From the NCBI GenBank assembly GCA_002082305.1, contig LSNO01000039.1, positions 1 to 56,741 on the forward strand: 56,741 bases of DNA, read 5' to 3'. Each line of letters starts with the position of its first letter. The first letter of the stretch is position 1. This document shows, piece by piece, positions 37,673 to 46,325 of this stretch. The translations under genes were made by a program, and so were the position numbers. This DNA is from SAR324 cluster bacterium SAR324-CTD7B. Its GTDB lineage: Bacteria > SAR324 > NAC60-12. The notes beneath the pieces are model-generated. The model was not told where the DNA came from and searched no databases. It saw nothing but the letters and a program-made list of their open reading frames with translations.

Positions 37673-37885
37673 ATGGCTAAAAAAGCAAAAAATATTTCAC
37701 ATGAAGAAGTAAGTGAAGCGATGGCCCGCTTTCTTAAAAAAGGTGGTGTGATCAAAAAGATAGAATACAATGATAATGGATTTTTACTGAAAAATGATCT
37801 TGCTTTGGATGACTCTTACACTGAAACATCGGACAGTATCATGAGCCAACTGCACATAGACTTTGAAACGGAAACGCGAATCTAA
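37673..37885 (+). CDS. small protein under CIRCE control (70 aa)
   Basis: 70 residues, charged, no signal peptide. It starts MAKKAKNISHEEVSEAMARF, then FLKKGGVIKKIEYND, and ends with an acidic/Thr tail. Good Shine-Dalgarno (TGAGGAAAAA before the ATG). Not GroES, not HrcA, not a recognised chaperone. Its 5' leader is about 130 bases from the CIRCE promoter, followed by a perfect hairpin after the stop, so it is probably a one-gene heat-shock unit. Confidence 0.72.
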   Translation: MAKKAKNISHEEVSEAMARFLKKGGVIKKIEYNDNGFLLKNDLALDDSYTETSDSIMSQLHIDFETETRI

Positions 37886-37910
37886 ACTGCTTCTTTATAA
37901 AGATCTCTAA

Positions 37911-37941
37911 AATGCAGGCGGATATAAAATATCCGCCTGCA
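37911..37941 (+). terminator. perfect 14-bp hairpin after the CIRCE-controlled gene
   Basis: ATGCAGGCGGATAT - AAA - ATATCCGCCTGCAT, 26 bases after the stop codon. No T-run follows (CCCCCC instead), like the hairpin at 23535, so it may be a Rho-independent-like element of unusual form or an mRNA-stabilising stem. Confidence 0.55.
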
Positions 37942-38073
37942 TCCCCCCGTAAATTTCACCTCTTCCGTTATCAATCTCAGGATTCTTTACAAAAGCCCAC
38001 TACTTAGGTATAGTTTGTAAGCATGTATTGAAATACATTCTAAAATTATAATACGCCGTGTATTAGAAATTTT

Positions 38074-38490
38074 TCAGGGCTTGGGTGCTAAAGTTTTTAT
38101 TGAATTCAATATTTTCCCGACATTGGCACGAACTGTAGGAACGTCAAGATTATTATCGTCGAAATATGGATGATCGTCCGCAACTCCAATGCGTTTCATA
38201 ATTTTTTTGATGATAACACGCTCCTCGTCTTCAAATACACCGTCAGATGCTGCCACTAAAGCCATTAATTCAACCAGTGTGTGCTTTGTTTCTACTGACT
38301 GAATGTGTTTTAACATCTCTTCCAGAGAAGTGTTTGATTTCATTTTTTCCTGCTCTTCCTGTGTGATTCCTGCAGCTTTGAAAACAGCAATCAGGACTTT
38401 CTTTTCAGCTACGTGGACATCCCTTTCAGCATGTGCTAAAAAACTTACGACTGAAAAAATATTAACTAGCTCATCACGACTGATTGACAT
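38074..38490 (-). CDS. TerB-like (TerB_N/DUF533-type) helical protein
   Basis: 138 residues, all helical. Repeats of the TerB acid-bearing pattern: AHAERDVHVAEKKVLIAVFK and LVAASDGVFEDEERVIIKKI. Such domains bind metal or associate with envelope and stress complexes. No ter operon is adjacent. Confidence 0.8.
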   Translation of the reverse strand: MSISRDELVNIFSVVSFLAHAERDVHVAEKKVLIAVFKAAGITQEEQEKMKSNTSLEEMLKHIQSVETKHTLVELMALVAASDGVFEDEERVIIKKIMKRIGVADDHPYFDDNNLDVPTVRANVGKILNSIKTLAPKP

Positions 38491-38633
38491 GAAATACCTT
38501 TCTTAAAAAAACACACCGTAGTATACAGCTGTTGTAATTTGCAACATTATAATTTCATTCTTAATAATGTATAACGAAATTCGGAAAGAACGTAAAGAAA
38601 AATTATTATTCTCATTGATTCAGGAAGGAAAAA

Positions 38634-39050
38634 ATGGGCCGTGACACCCGTTATCATCCTGAATGGAGCACAGTTTCACGTTATGTAAGGGAACTGTTTA
38701 ATTATTATTGTTCCAGATGCGGAAAAGATTGCAGAAATACAAAAAATGCAGAAATGGTTTTGCAAGTCCATCATATTGATGAAAATCCTGGAAACAATGA
38801 CCTGGAAAACTTGATCCCCCTTTGTGCGAGCTGTCATCTTAAAATTGAACGGGAAGCCAGATTACACGCACCAAACCATGAAAAACAACTGGAATTGTTT
38901 GAAAACCAATCGTACATGAGTCAGATGAAAATGATGCGGCAGAGTGCATTAGTAAAACATGGTGCTGTGAACAAAGCAGACGTTTCACAGATGGATGCCG
39001 AAACTTACGAAATAAGGGCTCTGGATTGGGAAATTAACGAACCGTCTTAA
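38634..39050 (+). CDS. HNH endonuclease-type protein
   Basis: 138 residues. Zn-binding CSRCGKDC and LPLCASCH-type pair (IPLCASCHLKIE) around the catalytic HHIDENPGNNDLENL. An internal QLELF (in HEKQLELFENQ) resembles a clamp-binding motif. Strong Shine-Dalgarno (AGGAAGGAAA). No partner methyltransferase, terminase or integrase is near, so its role is open. Confidence 0.85.
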   Translation: MGRDTRYHPEWSTVSRYVRELFNYYCSRCGKDCRNTKNAEMVLQVHHIDENPGNNDLENLIPLCASCHLKIEREARLHAPNHEKQLELFENQSYMSQMKMMRQSALVKHGAVNKADVSQMDAETYEIRALDWEINEPS

Positions 39051-39100
39051 ATTCCAAGTAATCAATTGGTGCCCAACTCCTACACAAACACTGAACCAAA

Positions 39101-40204
39101 TCAGCGTCTTCTTCTTCCGAAACCTCCAAAACCAAACCCTCGCATGCGTCGGCTTCCTCCTCCAAATAGCGATCTTCTCCGTGTTGAGGAACGTCTGCGT
39201 TGTGTGGCAACAGGTTTTCTTTGTGTCCGGCTGTTGCCGAAACCTCCTCCGGAAGCTTTACGATTAGCAGAGCGAAACTTAGTACTTTTTATGTTATTCA
39301 GTGATTGTTTTGAAGTAGAACGGAACTTGTTAGACGAAACACTTCTTCCACTGCCAGTTTTTGCAGCAGACTTTGATGGAGAAGCTTTTTTTAGTGAAGA
39401 TGTGGCAGCACCACGACGGTTTTGAACAGAACTAACTGCCATTGGACCACCGCCGTAGCCGTAACCATAACCTCCTCCCCACATGAAAGGTGGACGAAAG
39501 AGCATCGACATCATCATTGAAGTCATAAACAAATTAGTCATGCTGTAGCCGGTGCCGTAATATGGAGGATAAGGTGCCCCGGCTGATTGATACATCTGCG
39601 GGTTCGGTGCGGATTGCATGGTCATTTGATCACCTGAACCGCGGACCACTGAGGCTGTCATAATTTCAATAGACTTGTTTTCTGCAATATCTCTCCAAGC
39701 TCCATTATCTGACCCAGAAGGAAGAACATTAACTTTATCGGGATCCGGAACCAAAATCGAAAATACAAGAAAATCAGAATCACCTGTTTCAGTTTGAGGT
39801 ACAATCAAAACAGGATCTGCAATTCCGTCTTCATTAAGGTCAATCGTGCTTACATCACGAATTTTATTGGATATTTTACTAACCAGAATAGGAAGAAAAC
39901 TGTCCTTGCTAACATTCTCTTGCGTCGTTTCTCTTATTGCCTCTGAAGTGATAGCCGGAATTAGTTTTGGGTCTAGATGTTCTGTAAGATTAATTCCCAG
40001 TTTTTCAAGGGCTTCAGGATTTAGTTGATCACTGACTCCTATCGGAACATTCTGAGTCGTAAAATTGAATCCTCTAGATTCTCGATTATTGTCTTCTCCA
40101 AAAAAAACCCAATAAAATCCTAAAATCAAAATTGCGATCAGGATACCCTGGGTTGAAAATAATTTTTCCATCCCGTCTGACGGTTCATTATCTTTTTTTC
40201 CCAT
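39101..40204 (-). CDS. membrane-anchored protein with Met/Tyr/Gly and Arg/Ser low-complexity tail
   Basis: 367 residues. One transmembrane helix (about 18-35) followed by a conserved-looking domain with DLNEDGIADPVLIVPQTE (calcium-type DxNxDG loop). Then a Met/Tyr/Gly/Pro-rich stretch (MTSMMMSMLFRPPFMWGGG, YGYGYGGG) and a basic tail with RRRSSTRRRSLFGGG and FGFGGFGRRRR. I do not know the family. The tail could bind nucleic acid or envelope polyanions. Confidence 0.65.
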   Translation of the reverse strand: MGKKDNEPSDGMEKLFSTQGILIAILILGFYWVFFGEDNNRESRGFNFTTQNVPIGVSDQLNPEALEKLGINLTEHLDPKLIPAITSEAIRETTQENVSKDSFLPILVSKISNKIRDVSTIDLNEDGIADPVLIVPQTETGDSDFLVFSILVPDPDKVNVLPSGSDNGAWRDIAENKSIEIMTASVVRGSGDQMTMQSAPNPQMYQSAGAPYPPYYGTGYSMTNLFMTSMMMSMLFRPPFMWGGGYGYGYGGGPMAVSSVQNRRGAATSSLKKASPSKSAAKTGSGRSVSSNKFRSTSKQSLNNIKSTKFRSANRKASGGGFGNSRTQRKPVATQRRRSSTRRRSLFGGGSRRMRGFGFGGFGRRRR

Positions 40205-40312
40205 TGCTCGTTTCTTTTGCTTAAGTTGTTAGTCTAAATTGAATTTTATTAATGTCTAGAGACTTTACTGCACTTTAGTGAAGGCGCAAGTTAAAACGAT
40301 GTTAAGTTTCAA

Positions 40313-41245
40313 TCAAGCAGTATTGGAGGCTATCAAATTTTTTCCAACAGCCATATCATGAGTACTTATTTTGAGATAACAATAGCTGACCCACTGTGCA
40401 AAAAAAGTGTTGCGATGTGAACGCCAGCGGTTTATGGGATTGTTAAAATCAAAATTTACGGGCGCTGGTACCTCTGGGTTTCCGTGATCTCGTTTAGCTT
40501 CTTCAGCAAGTCTGGTTGCATTGTATTCAGGATGCCCGGTATGTGCGATAAAACGGTCATCGGTAGTGGAAAAAATCGAATAACCAGCTTCGGGCCCGTA
40601 GGCCAGCAATTTTAAGCGGCCGGATTCTGAAGCTTCTTCCATTGCTTCATCAGGCATACCTGCATGACGGCTTTGTGGACAGAAAAACACATCATCCAAC
40701 TCACCAATGATTGGATGATCGGGAGCCAGATTTTTCAGCTCAAATACTCCAAAAAGTTTGTGATCATAGTTAAGTTTTTTCACACCCTCCAAATAAGCCA
40801 TCACAAATCCCGCCCAGCACAAACCAAGTGTACTGGGAATATTTTTACGTGCATCACTTAAAATTGTTTTGATTTCTTCCCAATAATAAACATCTTCATA
40901 TTCAATCGTTTCCACAGGAGCACCAGTCAAAATCAACCCATCTAAAGGTTGGTCACGCATTGCTTCTTCATAAGTTACGTAAATATCATCAACATGCTTT
41001 GGCTCCCAGGATTTGTAATTATGTGATTCCAAACGAATCCAAATTGGCTCTAACTGTAATACAGAAAGTCCTAATGGATGGAGAATATTAAATTCATATT
41101 TTTCTCCAAGCGGCATTATATTGAGGATCCCAATCCTTAGTGGGCGAATATCCTGTCGCTTTGCCTGAGATGGTGGAATCCAGCGGATGCCATTTCTTTC
41201 CAAAATTGGCACTGCGTGATAATCAGGACGAACAATGAGTGTCAT
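40313..41245 (-). CDS. metA: homoserine O-acyltransferase (MetA family)
   Basis: 310 residues. It acylates homoserine at the start of methionine synthesis. The catalytic triad C143 (LGLCWAG), H238 and E240 (GHPEY) matches E. coli MetA spacing. TGAPVETIEYEDVYYW lies in the acyl-CoA region; whether succinyl- or acetyl-CoA is used cannot be settled by eye. Preceded by a SAM riboswitch, which fits feedback by S-adenosylmethionine. Confidence 0.94.
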   Translation of the reverse strand: MTLIVRPDYHAVPILERNGIRWIPPSQAKRQDIRPLRIGILNIMPLGEKYEFNILHPLGLSVLQLEPIWIRLESHNYKSWEPKHVDDIYVTYEEAMRDQPLDGLILTGAPVETIEYEDVYYWEEIKTILSDARKNIPSTLGLCWAGFVMAYLEGVKKLNYDHKLFGVFELKNLAPDHPIIGELDDVFFCPQSRHAGMPDEAMEEASESGRLKLLAYGPEAGYSIFSTTDDRFIAHTGHPEYNATRLAEEAKRDHGNPEVPAPVNFDFNNPINRWRSHRNTFFAQWVSYCYLKISTHDMAVGKNLIASNTA

Positions 41246-41456
41246 TTGCTTCTTAATCTAAATTTGCAGGTGTCCGGAAGGACAACTGTGTGTTCAACTA
41301 ACAGTTCTACACAAATGAAAAAGTCAGGCAAAGTCTCTTCACTAGCAGAAAACAAGAACCAACAAAGTCATTCTTGCAATAGGTTAATCAGATAGACGTG
41401 AATCAATCAGGTGGGTCACCAAAAGAGCAGGACCGGCACTTTACTCGAATCGAGTC

Positions 41457-41565
41457 GTATCGACTCCCTTCCGAAACTTTCCGGAGGGCTGGCATTAGCA
41501 CCTTGATGCTGAAACAGGATGCTCGACACTTCAAAGGGCCAGATCCCTCAGTGTCATCTGGATAC
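41457..41565 (-). promoter_or_regulatory. SAM-I-type (S-box) riboswitch
   Basis: On the minus strand, 5' of metA: P1 GTATC/GATAC, P2 GACACT/AGTGTC enclosing the S-box core GAGGGATCTGGCCCTTTGA, P3 AGCATC/GGTGCT followed by AAT, and a P4 hairpin (CCCT...AGGG). The core differs by one base from the usual GAGGGA-CTGGCCC spacing and the P3 part is not canonical, so a variant of the SAM-I/IV clan is possible. Downstream ACTCGA-T-TCGAGT hairpin may be part of the switch. Confidence 0.82.
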
Positions 41566-41577
41566 AAAATTACGTAT

Positions 41578-41605
41578 ATTCTATCACAATCAAAGTTAAA
41601 GTCAA
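41578..41605 (-). promoter_or_regulatory. probable promoter of metA riboswitch leader
   Basis: Minus strand TTGACT, 16 bases, TAGAAT, 12 bases before the aptamer P1. The 41246-41639 interval holds only this promoter and the riboswitch. Confidence 0.6.
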
Positions 41606-41639
41606 ACTTTTTCAATCACTTAATAAGAATATAGTGATT

Positions 41640-44600
41640 TCAAATTTCAGAGGGGCTCATCAGAGACTCTTTGAGGGACTCCTCAAAGTTTGACTTTACT
41701 AATTTTTCATGATCCTCAGGAGTAATGTAAAATGTATCAATCACTTGATGTCCAATGGTTGTAATAACTGCCTGCTGAATTGGTACTCCAACCTGATCAA
41801 ATGCACTGACCATTTTGTAATAAACCAAGGGAGCATCATCGGCAGTAATTTTTATGCGAAGATAGTTTTTGTCACGTCTCGAAAAATCTGTTTTTTCCCT
41901 GAACTCTCCATTCCAAACAGGGAAATCCCCCAAAGCCTCACTTTTCTTTTCTTTGACCATGTACCCTTTTTTGTCATCTTTGAGGTACTCCAGTTGAAGC
42001 TTTGTGTTGTAAAGAAAAGTTTGTGTCTTTATTATTAGTGCAGGGAGGGTATTCCTTTTGATGGAAGTTTCCAATTCCCGGGGTAAAATCACATTCTGCT
42101 CTCCTCTTTTTGAAACCTTGAGATAATAGCAAAAGGCAACTTTACCACTCGCAAATTGAATTTGATTTATCTTTGCCGATTCAATATTGAGGTGCTTCAA
42201 ATTTAAAGTATAAGCAATTCTACTGTGAATTTGGGGCTGATCATGTACATAAATCAAAAGACCGTTAAGACGTCCTCGTGCATTGGTGATCACGTTTACG
42301 ATAGCCGGCCGCTCAAGCCTATTGAAAATTGATAAATTTTCTGCCAGCATGCCTGGAGTAGAACTTAGCAGAAAACGATTTGGAAATGCCGCAAAAAACC
42401 AGTTAATCATGGGACTGTAAAGTTCAGTAAGTGTCACCAGACTTTTTTTGCTGATGGATTGCCTGATGGTGCGAATAAATTTATCTGTAGTTTGATCAGT
42501 ACCCTGTTTATCAAGTGAACCCAACTTAAGGTCCCGCCACAGAACTTGTAAATCGTCTTCGGATTTTCCAAGTAATTTACGTTCCTCTTTGTTGATTTTT
42601 TTGAGAGGTGTCAGCAATACAGATTCTATATTTTCCCGGAGACTTCTGTTTATCAAAAGATCAATACGCGTATCTGATTCTAAATCATTCTTTTTAATAT
42701 CCAGGTATGTTTGTATGAAATCCATTGAATCTTCCTGCAACTTAGAAGATCGCATTTCCGCAAACACACGATATGTTTCTTCAAAAAATGTTCTCAATCC
42801 CCGTGTGGAGTGAGCATTGCTTTCACTAACAGATATGTAATCAGAAATATTGCATAGGAAGAGCAAAATGACATTGATCAGGTTGCGGTCCGCAATTTCA
42901 AAAAAACTTTGCAGAGCCTGATCGAAATATGCAGAAGTTCTGCTCAATTGAACAACTGTGGTGTGGTGTACGATGAGCAGAGATACAAGAGTGAATAATT
43001 CCTGGTCATCATAGCCAATACGTTCCAGGGCATTGACAGCAATAGATGTGCCGGAAACTTCATGATCTGTTTGTGGATCAATTTTTCCCACATCGTGAAA
43101 TAGAATGCCCCATTTGAGAGCTAAAATATGTTTTGGTTCCAGATATTGATATAATTCCTGATAATCTTTTTTTAGCCGATCCAGTTCTTTTTGCGTACGA
43201 TCAAGTGCATTGAGGGTATGTACGCAAACGGGATGTTGGTGGTAAGCAAGATTCCTGAGCAAGAAACGCATTTTGTTTGTTTCCGGAATGAAACAACCTA
43301 TTAAAGTACGAGGTTGACTTTCAGCATTGATCGGTTCGCAAATTTCTAACATTATCCGCCAGGCATTTGCTGTAAACGGTGTCAACATCAGTTTCGTGAA
43401 ACTTTTTGCAATCTGTGTCCGGTTTGAAGAAATCACGTCCGGCGTTATAATGCGAATCAAGTCGGCCATCTCATCCTTGAGTTCAAAAGATAAATCGTAT
43501 TCTGATTGACCCACATATTCAAAAAGTTCCAGCAACGCTGTTGGATCGTTGAAAATCAAAGATATTGGAACTTGCGGCAAACCTTCCAGAGCATTTACCT
43601 CAACAATTAGACGCTTCCCCAGATGAACGACAACCTGAAAATTTGAGAAAGTCCGCACTATTGTACGGTCCAGCAGGCGTTGTAAAATAGCTTGTGAGAG
43701 ATCTTGAATGTGATTCACCATTTGCAGACGATAGCGGTCAAAATCGTCAATACTCTGGAAGCGTTTTTTCTTGAGCAGGTAAAGACGTTCGGTAGCATCA
43801 TTGATGATGTTACTTTGGATATCTTTTTCGGATAGTCCACTTTCCCTTGCCTCATCGTCAAAGTGATACTCCTTGGCGCTCGCGGAAAAGTTGCGTAAGT
43901 CGTAAAGGAATTCGAGGGCCTGACAAAGTTTGTAACCCTGACGAGGTGAAATAATACGTTTTTGTATCAGAAGTGCCAGCATTTCTGCAGTTTGACTTGG
44001 AAAAATTCCGAAAGTTGCAGCAGAAAGCCAAAGAGGAATTTGCAGGGAGCGCAAACCACCTCGATCTTCCTTGAGATTCATCTGACTCAGATCAGGAACT
44101 GTACGGTCATTATAATCTCTAATTTGGCTCAGGACAAAAGTTTCATATGGCAAGATCTGAAAAAATCTTCGTTTCAAAGCATTTGCTAAATCTTTGCTGC
44201 CAATTAAAACTCTGCTTTCCAAAATGGATGGAATTGTATGGATAACACTGGGATCTTTGAAACGTGATAAGTCTTCATTTAATTCAAAATATTGATGTGC
44301 CGTTTCAATACCTGCTTCACGCAGTAAATGCTCAATATGAATGATGAACTGTCGGCAAATTTCTGACTCACCAGCACTTAGTTGTTGTGTGTCGAGACAA
44401 TATCCCAAATCTCGATCGGAAGCAAAACTAAGTTCAGCCCTGCCATAACCACCTCTGGCAAAGACAACCAAATGATTAAGTAATAAATTCAGCTTGATCT
44501 CAGATTTCTGTACCTGCGGTAACAACTCCTCCAACTCTTTCAGTCGTTCGCTGAGGTTTTCAATTTCATGTATCAACTCAGCTTCAATACTTTCATAATA

Positions 44601-45098
44601 TTTCAGCATCTGCCTTTGATCCGGATCTTCTGGATTTGATTCAACCTTCTCGATTTGTGTCCGGCTAAGACCGAGTTTTTTCTTTTTTTTCGGTAGAGAT
44701 CGTTTTTTGAATAGAAGCTCTTTTTTGAGATCTTCCTTTATCCTTTCCTTCAGGATTTGAAGATCGGCAAACCCATATTCAAAAGCAGTATGGATAATAC
44801 TGTCCAGTAGGTGAGTATTTTTTGAAAGGGTATCAAACGAATTGTTTGTACAGAGGCTGCTTTCAACAATTTTTTTGTACTGCTCACGATAATATTCCTC
44901 AATTACTCCCGCAAACACTTTTTCACGGGCAGTAAGATATTCCATAGATTGACAGGAGTCAATAGCCAAAGGCCGCCAAACTTCTTCCAGTTGTTTAAGC
45001 AAGGCTTCCTTGTGAACTTCAAGTTCTTCCGGATTCTCGGTGAAGATGAAAGGAGAAAGAAAGGGATAATTCTCAATTGGAGAAAAATTTGTTTCCAT
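41640..45098 (-). CDS. glnD: GlnD-like nucleotidyltransferase/HD/ACT protein, unusually long
   Basis: 1152 residues against about 890 for E. coli GlnD. The nucleotidyltransferase motif GGYGRAELSFASDRD (216-230) begins ~130 residues later than usual, after a helical, Lys-rich coiled-coil region. An HD domain follows (LFHDVGKIDPQTDHEVSG) with LIVHHT; C-terminal ACT domains include DDAPLVYYKMVSAFDQVGV and HQVIDTFYITPED. It would uridylylate and deuridylylate PII in nitrogen sensing. No glnB is beside it, so PII as substrate is by homology only. Confidence 0.82.
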   Translation of the reverse strand: METNFSPIENYPFLSPFIFTENPEELEVHKEALLKQLEEVWRPLAIDSCQSMEYLTAREKVFAGVIEEYYREQYKKIVESSLCTNNSFDTLSKNTHLLDSIIHTAFEYGFADLQILKERIKEDLKKELLFKKRSLPKKKKKLGLSRTQIEKVESNPEDPDQRQMLKYYESIEAELIHEIENLSERLKELEELLPQVQKSEIKLNLLLNHLVVFARGGYGRAELSFASDRDLGYCLDTQQLSAGESEICRQFIIHIEHLLREAGIETAHQYFELNEDLSRFKDPSVIHTIPSILESRVLIGSKDLANALKRRFFQILPYETFVLSQIRDYNDRTVPDLSQMNLKEDRGGLRSLQIPLWLSAATFGIFPSQTAEMLALLIQKRIISPRQGYKLCQALEFLYDLRNFSASAKEYHFDDEARESGLSEKDIQSNIINDATERLYLLKKKRFQSIDDFDRYRLQMVNHIQDLSQAILQRLLDRTIVRTFSNFQVVVHLGKRLIVEVNALEGLPQVPISLIFNDPTALLELFEYVGQSEYDLSFELKDEMADLIRIITPDVISSNRTQIAKSFTKLMLTPFTANAWRIMLEICEPINAESQPRTLIGCFIPETNKMRFLLRNLAYHQHPVCVHTLNALDRTQKELDRLKKDYQELYQYLEPKHILALKWGILFHDVGKIDPQTDHEVSGTSIAVNALERIGYDDQELFTLVSLLIVHHTTVVQLSRTSAYFDQALQSFFEIADRNLINVILLFLCNISDYISVSESNAHSTRGLRTFFEETYRVFAEMRSSKLQEDSMDFIQTYLDIKKNDLESDTRIDLLINRSLRENIESVLLTPLKKINKEERKLLGKSEDDLQVLWRDLKLGSLDKQGTDQTTDKFIRTIRQSISKKSLVTLTELYSPMINWFFAAFPNRFLLSSTPGMLAENLSIFNRLERPAIVNVITNARGRLNGLLIYVHDQPQIHSRIAYTLNLKHLNIESAKINQIQFASGKVAFCYYLKVSKRGEQNVILPRELETSIKRNTLPALIIKTQTFLYNTKLQLEYLKDDKKGYMVKEKKSEALGDFPVWNGEFREKTDFSRRDKNYLRIKITADDAPLVYYKMVSAFDQVGVPIQQAVITTIGHQVIDTFYITPEDHEKLVKSNFEESLKESLMSPSEI

Positions 45099-45251
45099 GA
45101 AATTAAAACAGGTAACTGATAACTGTTAAAGTGTTTTTAAACTGCACGATTTAAATAATCATTAGCCATCAATGATGGTTTAAGTTTACATCTAACCCAG
45201 TTTTCAAAATATCAATCTGTAGCTCCCAGCATAATTTTCCGCAAAATACTT

Positions 45252-46316
45252 TCAAAAAAGATCTACCTGAGATTGAGGAGGGGCTGAAATTTCCAAATGT
45301 TGATAAGCTCGCTCAGTCGCCACTCTGCCTCGCGGAGTACGCTGCAAAAACCCCTTAAGCAACAAAAAAGGTTCATAAACGTCTTCAATCGTGTCTTTTT
45401 CGTCTGAGACTGCCGCAGAAAGAGTGCTAAGACCTACTGGACCACCTCCAAATTTTTTAATGATAGTTTCCAAAATATGACGATCCATTTGATCAAGGCC
45501 CTCCAAATCGATTCTCATTCTTTCCAGACTTCTTTCAACCAAAGGCAAAGTGATCACACCGGACGTCTCCATGTCTGCAAAATCCCGGCAACGCTTCAGT
45601 AAGCGGTTTGCAATTCTGGGAGTACCTCTAGCTCTGCGTGCCAGTTCCAAAGAAGCTTCTTCAACAATTTCAATTCCAAGTAATGATGCTGCGCGCAAAA
45701 TGATAGTTTTCAGATCTTCCGCATCATAAAAATTCAGCCGGAACTGAATTCCAAAACGCTCCCTCAAAGGAGAAGAAAGCAGACCGGCACGGGTTGTAGC
45801 ACCAACTAGAGTAAAGTGCGGCAAATCAATTTTTACTGTGCGTGCTCCAGGTCCTTCCCCAATAATGATGTCGAGAGTAAAATCTTCCATCGCACCGTAA
45901 AGCACTTCTTCAACTACCCTGTTCAATCGATGTATTTCATCAATAAACAAAATACTGCCTGGATCCAGGTTAGTTAAAATAGCAGCTAAATCACCTTGAC
46001 GCTCAATGACAGGCCCGGAAGTAGAGCGTAGTTGCACCTCCATTTCACGCGCAAAGATATTTGCTAGAGTAGTTTTTCCCAATCCTGGTGGACCACTCAA
46101 AAGGACGTGATCCAGAGCATGTCCGCGTTTTATTGCAGCACCAATAAAAACATGAAGATTTTCCTTAATTTCATTCTGGCCAATATAATCCTGTAAACGT
46201 TGCGGACGCAATGATTGATCAAACTGTTCTCCCAGTCGTGATTCTGGAGCAACCAATCGATCTTCAGAGTTTTCCTTAGACTCGGAAGTCTCAGTGTCCA
46301 CAGTTTGATCCTGCAT
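45252..46316 (-). CDS. ruvB: Holliday junction branch-migration ATPase RuvB
   Basis: 354 residues. Walker [10 protein letters not shown], Walker [11 protein letters not shown], sensor I GATTRAG, and the winged-helix C-terminus ([20 protein letters not shown]). The start includes an acidic tail of ~20 residues. The protein ends in QSQVDLF, which resembles the beta-clamp motif. ruvA and ruvC are not adjacent. Confidence 0.96.
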   Translation of the reverse strand: MQDQTVDTETSESKENSEDRLVAPESRLGEQFDQSLRPQRLQDYIGQNEIKENLHVFIGAAIKRGHALDHVLLSGPPGLGKTTLANIFAREMEVQLRSTSGPVIERQGDLAAILTNLDPGSILFIDEIHRLNRVVEEVLYGAMEDFTLDIIIGEGPGARTVKIDLPHFTLVGATTRAGLLSSPLRERFGIQFRLNFYDAEDLKTIILRAASLLGIEIVEEASLELARRARGTPRIANRLLKRCRDFADMETSGVITLPLVERSLERMRIDLEGLDQMDRHILETIIKKFGGGPVGLSTLSAAVSDEKDTIEDVYEPFLLLKGFLQRTPRGRVATERAYQHLEISAPPQSQVDLF

Positions 46317-46325
46317 GGGTGTTTA

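Noticed and set aside
37673-37885. Small gene after CIRCE taken as groES
   Set aside because: The protein is 70 residues, with no GroES mobile loop or beta-barrel signature; its sequence is unrelated.
39066-39425. Plus-strand open frame of 119 codons rich in Pro/Leu/Arg
   Set aside because: Antisense to the Arg/Ser/Gly-rich tail of the minus-strand membrane protein; the composition follows from the low-complexity DNA.
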